Below are positions 59,406 through 64,000 of a DNA stretch of 64,000 nucleotides, in pieces. The translations under genes were made by a program, and so were the position numbers. The notes below the pieces were generated by a model. It saw nothing but the letters and a program-made list of their open reading frames with translations, was not told the DNA's origin and ran no database searches. The stretch comes from Lichenicola sp964236105 (GTDB lineage Bacteria; Pseudomonadota; Alphaproteobacteria; Acetobacterales; Acetobacteraceae): contig CAXSBC010000004.1 of assembly GCA_964236105.1 (NCBI GenBank), positions 62,001 through 126,000 on the forward strand. Reading direction: 5' to 3'. Every line of letters begins with the position of its first letter. The first letter of the stretch is position 1.

Positions 59406-60662
59406 TCAGCTCCACTCGCCCGCGCGCATCAGCGGCTCGCGGCCACCCTCCTGGGTGATGCCGTCGATGTCGATCTCGCCGGAGCCGATCATCCAGTCGA
59501 TATGGATCAGGCTGCTGTTGGCGCCCCGCGCCGCCAGGGTCCCGGCATCCTGCCCGGCGGTGCCGCTCAGGCACTTGGTGTAGGCCTGGCCGAGGGCGAT
59601 GTGGCTGGCGGCGTTCTCGTCGAACAGGGTGTTCTGGAACAGGACGCCGCTCTGCGAGATCGGCGAGGAATGCGGCACCAGCGCCACCTCGCCGAGCCGG
59701 GACGCGCCCTCGTCGGTGGCGAGCACGCGCGAGAGCACGCTTTCGCCGCGCGCGGCATGGGCCTCGACGATCCGTCCCGCCTCGAAGCGCACGGCGATCC
59801 CGTCGATCAGCGTGCCCTGGTAGGAGAGCGGCTTGGTGCTGCGGACGGTGCCGTCGACGCGCGCGCGGTGCGGCGTGGTGAACACCTCCTCGGTCGGGAT
59901 GTTCGGATTGCAGACGATGCCGTTCATCGCCCGCTCGGCGCCGCCTGCCCACAGATGCCCGTCCGCCAGCCCGACCGTCAGATCGGTGCCGGGCCCGCGG
60001 AAATGCAGCGCGGCGTAGCGGCGCTCGTTCAGGATGCGGCCACGCGCCGCCAGGGCCGCGTTGTGCGCGACCCAGTCCGCGACCGGATCCTCGCCGTCGA
60101 TGCGAGAGGCAGCGAAGATCGCCGCCCAGAGCCGCGCGACCGCGACCTCCTCCGTCTCGTGCGGGAACACGGTGCGGGCCCAGGCGGGCGTGGCGCAGGC
60201 GACAATGTTCCAGTTGATGGCGAAGTTGGTGATCAGCTCGAGCGACGGGCGGTTGACGCGGGAGTTCACGCGGTTGGCCCGTGCCACCTTGTCCGGATCC
60301 TGGCCGCTCAGCAGCGACGGGTTCTCGCCGCTGATCGACATGCGCGCGGCGTTGCCGCGAAACGCGTTGGCGATGCCCTCCGACAGCCAGCCGGAGGCGA
60401 CGTCGAACGCCTCGTCGGGCGCATACCGGAACCGCGCCAGCCTGCTCTCGTCATCGGCGTAGAAGGTGGTCACCAGCGACGCGCCGGCCTTGTAGGCGTG
60501 CTCGGTGATGCGTCGGACCAGCGGCACGGCATCGAGCGGCGCGGTGATGACCAGCTCCTGGCCAGGCGCCAGGTTCAGCCCGACCCGAACGGCGATCTCG
60601 CCCAGCCGATCGAGTTGTCCTGCAACCTGGTTCTGTGCCGTCTCGACGACGTGCGTATCCAT
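59406..60662 (-). CDS. M29-family aminopeptidase
   Basis: The 418-residue metallopeptidase (AmpS/PepS family) removes N-terminal residues from peptides. Landmarks are GLNLAPGQELVITAPLDAVPLVRRI near the N-terminus, VACATPAWARTVFP in the middle and the metal-site region DLTVGLADGHLWAGGAE, NIPTEEVFTTPHRARVDGTV and HIDWMIGSGEIDIDGI near the end. I chose the ATG at 60662 because GGAGA lies about 10 nt upstream; the frame is open for 50 more codons, but these do not resemble the family. It is cytoplasmic. A 165-bp gap separates it from the HU gene. Confidence 0.92.
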   Translation of the reverse strand: MDTHVVETAQNQVAGQLDRLGEIAVRVGLNLAPGQELVITAPLDAVPLVRRITEHAYKAGASLVTTFYADDESRLARFRYAPDEAFDVASGWLSEGIANAFRGNAARMSISGENPSLLSGQDPDKVARANRVNSRVNRPSLELITNFAINWNIVACATPAWARTVFPHETEEVAVARLWAAIFAASRIDGEDPVADWVAHNAALAARGRILNERRYAALHFRGPGTDLTVGLADGHLWAGGAERAMNGIVCNPNIPTEEVFTTPHRARVDGTVRSTKPLSYQGTLIDGIAVRFEAGRIVEAHAARGESVLSRVLATDEGASRLGEVALVPHSSPISQSGVLFQNTLFDENAASHIALGQAYTKCLSGTAGQDAGTLAARGANSSLIHIDWMIGSGEIDIDGITQEGGREPLMRAGEWS

Positions 60663-60827
60663 AGCCTGATCTCCAACCGTCCGGACCCCGACTGTGTCGG
60701 GTATGGCAGCCGACCGCAACGCCGCGGTTTCGGAGGCGCTGTCGGCTTCGACGGCGGGCGACATCGCGCTGTGGTCGGGCACGGCCGTGGCAGCGGCACG
60801 TACCCGAGGCACTGACGGCGGCGGTGG

Positions 60828-61187
60828 CTACTTCTTCTTGGCAGGCGCCTTGGGCGCGGGCTTGGCAGCGCCCTTGGCCGGCGCTGCCTTGGCGGCGGGC
60901 TTCTTCGGAGCGTCGGCGTTCAGGGTGTCCTTCAGGGCCTTGGCGGCACGGAAGCGGGCGGCCTTGCTGGCCGCGATCGAGATCGCCTCTCCGGTCTGCG
61001 GGTTGCGACCCTGGCGGGCGGCGCGTTCGGAGACGTCGAAGATGCCAAGGCCGGAATAGCGGACTTCCTCGCCGGCGTGCAGCGCGTCGCTGATCGCCTT
61101 GGCCACGGCCTCGACCGCCTGCGTGGCGCTTTCCTTGGACAGATCGGCGTCAGTCGCCACCTTCGCCACGAGATCGGCGTGATTCAC
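60828..61187 (-). CDS. HU-family DNA-binding protein with Lys/Ala/Pro-rich tail
   Basis: The first 90 residues are an HU/IHF domain: NHADLVAKVATDADLSKESATQAVEA and the DNA-arm region with ERAARQGRNPQTGEAISIAAS. The last about 28 residues are a KPAAKAAPAKGAAKP-type basic tail like those of histone H1, giving 119 residues rather than the usual about 90. It should compact DNA non-specifically; the tail may modulate binding. The GTG start overlaps the stop of the DUF2339 gene (GTGA), and a strong GGAGGAAAC ribosome-binding site lies inside that gene's last codons. Confidence 0.9.
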   Translation of the reverse strand: MNHADLVAKVATDADLSKESATQAVEAVAKAISDALHAGEEVRYSGLGIFDVSERAARQGRNPQTGEAISIAASKAARFRAAKALKDTLNADAPKKPAAKAAPAKGAAKPAPKAPAKKK

Positions 61188-63688
61188 GGTGTTTCCTCCG
61201 GTTTGTGAAGATCAGCAACGTCCGGCGCAGTTAAGGTTTCGTTGCCGAAGCGTCGATAGGCCGCGCCCGACGCGATCAGCGTCAGGCCGAGGCCCAGAAA
61301 GGACAGCACCCGCCAGATTCCGGCAAGCCCCCCGGTATCGACCAGCAGCACCTTGACCGCCGTCAGCCCCAGGATCAGCAGGGCCGCCTGCCGCAGGCCG
61401 GGTCGCAGCAAGGCGAGCCCGGCGGCCATCAGTGCCGCACCGAAGCCGAGCCACGCGCCGGACAGCGCCCAGAGCTCGATCTCATCCACCGGTGCCGCCG
61501 ACAGCGCCATCGCGGCCGGATGGAACAGGTGCCGCACCTCCAGGCTGAGCCAGCCGAAGCCGGACAGCAGCGCGAACCGCGACAGCCAGCGCGACAGCCT
61601 CCCCGCCGGCAGTCGCCGGGCGGCCAGCAGCGCCGCCAGCGCCGGAACCGCATAGGCCGGCAGCAGCGCATCGAGCAGCGGCAGCGTCCCGACCCGATCC
61701 GGCTCCAGCAGCGGTGGATGCAGCATCAGCAGCAGGCTGGCCGCCAGGGCGGCGATCCCGACCGCCTGCCACGGCCTGCCGGTGGGCGCCGGTGCCGGAC
61801 GCTGCGACAGGATCAGCCAGGCGAGCGTCTCGAGCCACAGCCCGGCCACCTGCAGCGAGGCTTCCGCGAAGGCCGGCTCGAACCGTCCGGAGCCGGCCAG
61901 GCTGCGCACGGCGGCTGCGACCAGCAGCGCCGCCAGCAGCGCGGTGCCGGCTTCGAGCAGCGTGTCGAGGGCGTCCGGCCGGGCGTTCCTGAACAGCCAT
62001 GCCGCCCACGCGGCGCAGACGAACGAGACCAGCAGGGCGGGCAGCCGGATCGCCAGCGCCGCCGGGTCGGACAGCAGCGCCGGTTCCGCTGCCAGCGCCA
62101 GCAGGGGCCAGACCGGCAGCAGCACCGCCGGCACCAGCGCCACGCGCCGCAGCGGGCCCAGCCCTGTCCGGACGGCGATGGCGGCCAGTGCCGGCAGCAG
62201 CGGCGCCAGTCCTGCGAGCCCGGCCAACGCCACGCCCACGGCGTGCAGGGTCCAGGCCAGGGCAAGGGCGAGCGCCGCCGCCGTTCCGGCGGCATGGATT
62301 CCGGCACGCTGCGGCGTCCGCCGGCAGCTCCAGGCCCGGACAGCCAGCCCGGCTGCGAGCAGACAGGCGGCCGCAAGCCAGGGCGGCAGATCGGCCAGCC
62401 GATGCGCCAGCCGCGGCGACAGATGCCAGATCGCCAGGGTGAGGCCGGGCAGCGCCGCCGGCAGCGCCGCCCAGCCCAGCGGCCGGACACGCCGTGCCTC
62501 GGTCCAGAGCCCGAACGCGCCGAGGCCCAGCGCCGCCGCCGCCGCGACGGCCGGCACGAACCGGCTCGATGCGAGCCCGTCCTGCAGCCAGCCGGTCTGC
62601 GCCCAGGCGCCGAGCAGGAGCAGCGGGCCCAGCGCGGCGAGCCAGGGCAGGCCGGCTGCGCGATCCCCGCGACTGGCGGCGACGGCGACCGGCGCCAGCA
62701 ACAGCAGTCCGGTCGCGGGCATGGTCGATCCGCTCGCCAGGGCAAGCAGCAGCAGTGCCGCACCCGGCACGCCGATCGCAGCGATCGCCAGCCGCGCGTG
62801 CGACAGGCTGGCCTGGACCGGCCTGTTCCAGCGCAGGCCGGCCAGATGCAATGCCGCCGAGAGCGGCGCGAACAGCGACGGCGCCCAGAGTTCGGACGAC
62901 GGACCGGCATGGCTGGTCGACAGGACGGCGAACGCGGTCCAGCCGCCGCCCGCCAGCAGCGTCGCCCAGCCGAGCCAGTCCCACTGGATGCGTCGCTGCA
63001 GGGCAAGTCCGGCCAGGGACACCAGCAGCAGGTAGCCGAACAGCATGGGTGCCGAGGCCTGCCCGTCCTGGATCAGCGCCGGCGTGGCGAACGCGCCGGC
63101 GATGCCGATCGCCGCCACCAGCCGTCCGAAGCGGAGCGACAGGGCCAGCGCCGCGAACGAGGCGGAGGCGATCAGCGCCAGGCCGGCGGCCGCGGGAACG
63201 AGACGGTACAGGCTGTCTGCCGCATACGCGGCCGCGAACAGCATCGACGAACCGCCACCGGCGAGTGCGGCCGGCGCCAGATCGGGCAGTGCCGGCTGGC
63301 CGGTGGCATCGGTGCCGGCCCGGCGTCGCAGCGCTTCGGCGACGGCGATCAGCAGCACGCCCAGCAGCGCCAGGCCGATGCAGCGCACGGCCGGGGTCAG
63401 CCATCCCTCGTCCGCCGCGTAGCGGATCAGGAAGACGCCCGACAGCAGCAGCGCCGCCGCACCCAGCCACATGCCCCAGCGCAGCGTCAGCAGGGCCTCG
63501 ATGTCACGACGCCGTGCCGGCGGCCCGGGCGGCGGTGCCCGGAGCGGCACGGCCGGGCGCTCCGGCGGCGGGTCGGCCGCCTGCATGTCCAGCCGCCGAC
63601 GCAGATCATGCAGCTCGGCTCGCAGGCGCCGCATGCCGACGAACGCGGCGATGCCCAGGCCCGCGCCGGTCAGTCCGGCAAGCAGCAC
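61184..63688 (-). CDS. DUF2339 polytopic membrane protein
   Basis: This 834-residue protein has one N-terminal helix followed by a coiled-coil-like LRAELHDLRRRLDMQ and a proline-rich stretch. More than twenty hydrophobic helices follow, starting LRWGMWLGAAALLLSGVFLIRYAADEGWL, the DUF2339 hallmark. Function is unknown; family members are found in envelope contexts. The GTG at 63688 is used since the only other upstream codons before the stop at 63746 are not initiators. It overlaps the HU gene by 4 bp, which suggests the two are expressed together. Confidence 0.85.
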   Translation of the reverse strand: MLLAGLTGAGLGIAAFVGMRRLRAELHDLRRRLDMQAADPPPERPAVPLRAPPPGPPARRRDIEALLTLRWGMWLGAAALLLSGVFLIRYAADEGWLTPAVRCIGLALLGVLLIAVAEALRRRAGTDATGQPALPDLAPAALAGGGSSMLFAAAYAADSLYRLVPAAAGLALIASASFAALALSLRFGRLVAAIGIAGAFATPALIQDGQASAPMLFGYLLLVSLAGLALQRRIQWDWLGWATLLAGGGWTAFAVLSTSHAGPSSELWAPSLFAPLSAALHLAGLRWNRPVQASLSHARLAIAAIGVPGAALLLLALASGSTMPATGLLLLAPVAVAASRGDRAAGLPWLAALGPLLLLGAWAQTGWLQDGLASSRFVPAVAAAAALGLGAFGLWTEARRVRPLGWAALPAALPGLTLAIWHLSPRLAHRLADLPPWLAAACLLAAGLAVRAWSCRRTPQRAGIHAAGTAAALALALAWTLHAVGVALAGLAGLAPLLPALAAIAVRTGLGPLRRVALVPAVLLPVWPLLALAAEPALLSDPAALAIRLPALLVSFVCAAWAAWLFRNARPDALDTLLEAGTALLAALLVAAAVRSLAGSGRFEPAFAEASLQVAGLWLETLAWLILSQRPAPAPTGRPWQAVGIAALAASLLLMLHPPLLEPDRVGTLPLLDALLPAYAVPALAALLAARRLPAGRLSRWLSRFALLSGFGWLSLEVRHLFHPAAMALSAAPVDEIELWALSGAWLGFGAALMAAGLALLRPGLRQAALLILGLTAVKVLLVDTGGLAGIWRVLSFLGLGLTLIASGAAYRRFGNETLTAPDVADLHKPEETP

Positions 63689-64000
63689 AGGAAGCAGAAA
63701 AAGAAGCGGTATCGTGTGCTGGCCTCCGCGGTCCTCGACACACTGCTAGTCCCGCGAGGCGTCAGGCGGAAGTGTCGGACCATTCCGTAACGGCGCCGGG
63801 CTGTCGGCACGGCTCATAAGCGCTGTTCGAGGAGGCGTCGATCCAGGGATGAGGGCTCCGGGGCCTGGTCGATGCGGGCGGTCCCATGATCGGATCGCCT
63901 GGATCGACAGGCTCACGATCCGACGCAGGATGGCCGTGGACCACCTCCCGCGCGATGTGTCCTCACGTCGAGACGACGCCATCGACGGTGGCGGCCCGCA
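63689..64000. other. 312-bp right-edge stretch without an assignable gene
   Basis: Upstream of the DUF2339 gene, one open minus-strand frame of 78 codons (63746-63982) is present, but its sequence is low-complexity and it has no convincing ribosome-binding site. I see no RNA gene or repeat. It presumably contains the DUF2339-HU promoter. Confidence 0.4.

Noticed and set aside
63746..63982. A 78-codon leftward open frame at the right edge
   Set aside because: Low-complexity sequence, no ribosome-binding site and no family resemblance.

Overview
This 64 kb window is very GC-rich, densely coding bacterial chromosome. The gene set (short alphaproteobacterial HprK, DUF3126, DUF1489, a rubrerythrin-VIT1 membrane ferritin, a trpBA-accD-folC block, a lipid A/Kdo operon and a complete rmlBACD set) points to an alphaproteobacterium, most likely Rhodospirillales/Acetobacteraceae. 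That placement is an inference from gene content. I see no transposase, integrase, phage gene, CRISPR array, rRNA or tRNA, so this looks like core chromosome with a few lineage-specific islands.

Layout, left to right. Positions 1-1.8 kb hold a sugar-phosphate module: the end of a SIS-domain protein, rpiA and an SDR polyol-type dehydrogenase. Positions 1.9-6.3 kb hold trpB-trpA-accD-folC, interrupted by an array of small palindromes. Positions 6.3-13.1 kb hold a GT-C-like membrane protein, a nucleoside hydrolase, a repeat-containing protein with an ADP-ribosyltransferase-like tail, DUF3126, a two-domain glycosyltransferase and a Rid-family protein. Positions 13.2-16.9 kb hold a regulatory-type PTS (HprK, EIIA-Man, HPr, EI) without a permease. 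Positions 16.9-24.1 kb hold purH, mbfA behind an Irr-box-like motif, lolA, nagA, rsmI and an LpoA-like lipoprotein. Positions 24.6-28.5 kb are a leftward envelope operon: DUF374, waaA, lpxK, lpxL. It is followed by a near-consensus parS site at 28550, then aroC, fabI and pdxH. Positions 31.4-40.6 kb hold a Usp protein, a histidine phosphatase, a large unrecognised PLP-fold protein, rmlB-A-C-D and a glycosyltransferase. Positions 40.7-50.1 kb read leftward: cheY-cheZ, a lytic transglycosylase, DUF1489, an SDR, a secreted nucleoside hydrolase, hemW, kup and the YggS-type PLP protein. Positions 50.2-53.9 kb are a three-gene cluster of unknown function in which two paralogues flank a third gene. 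Positions 54-59 kb hold rsmB, rpe, a heparinase II/III-type protein and a GT4 enzyme. Positions 59.4-63.7 kb hold an M29 aminopeptidase, an HU protein with a histone-H1-like tail and a DUF2339 membrane protein.

The genes group by function into envelope building (lpxL, lpxK, waaA, rmlBACD, glycosyltransferases, lolA, LpoA-like, lytic transglycosylase), central and sugar-phosphate metabolism (rpiA, rpe, purH, trpBA, aroC, accD, fabI, pdxH, folC) and regulation (PTS, CheY/CheZ, HU). The parS site, together with origin-proximal gene families (trpBA-accD-folC, purH, rsmB, rpe), suggests the window lies near the replication origin, although no dnaA, parAB or gidAB is present. The most interesting unexplained items are the 50-54 kb paralogue sandwich, the PLP-fold protein beside rmlB, the ADP-ribosyltransferase-like repeat protein, and a palindromic repeat family that supplies the end of TrpA and the start of HemW.
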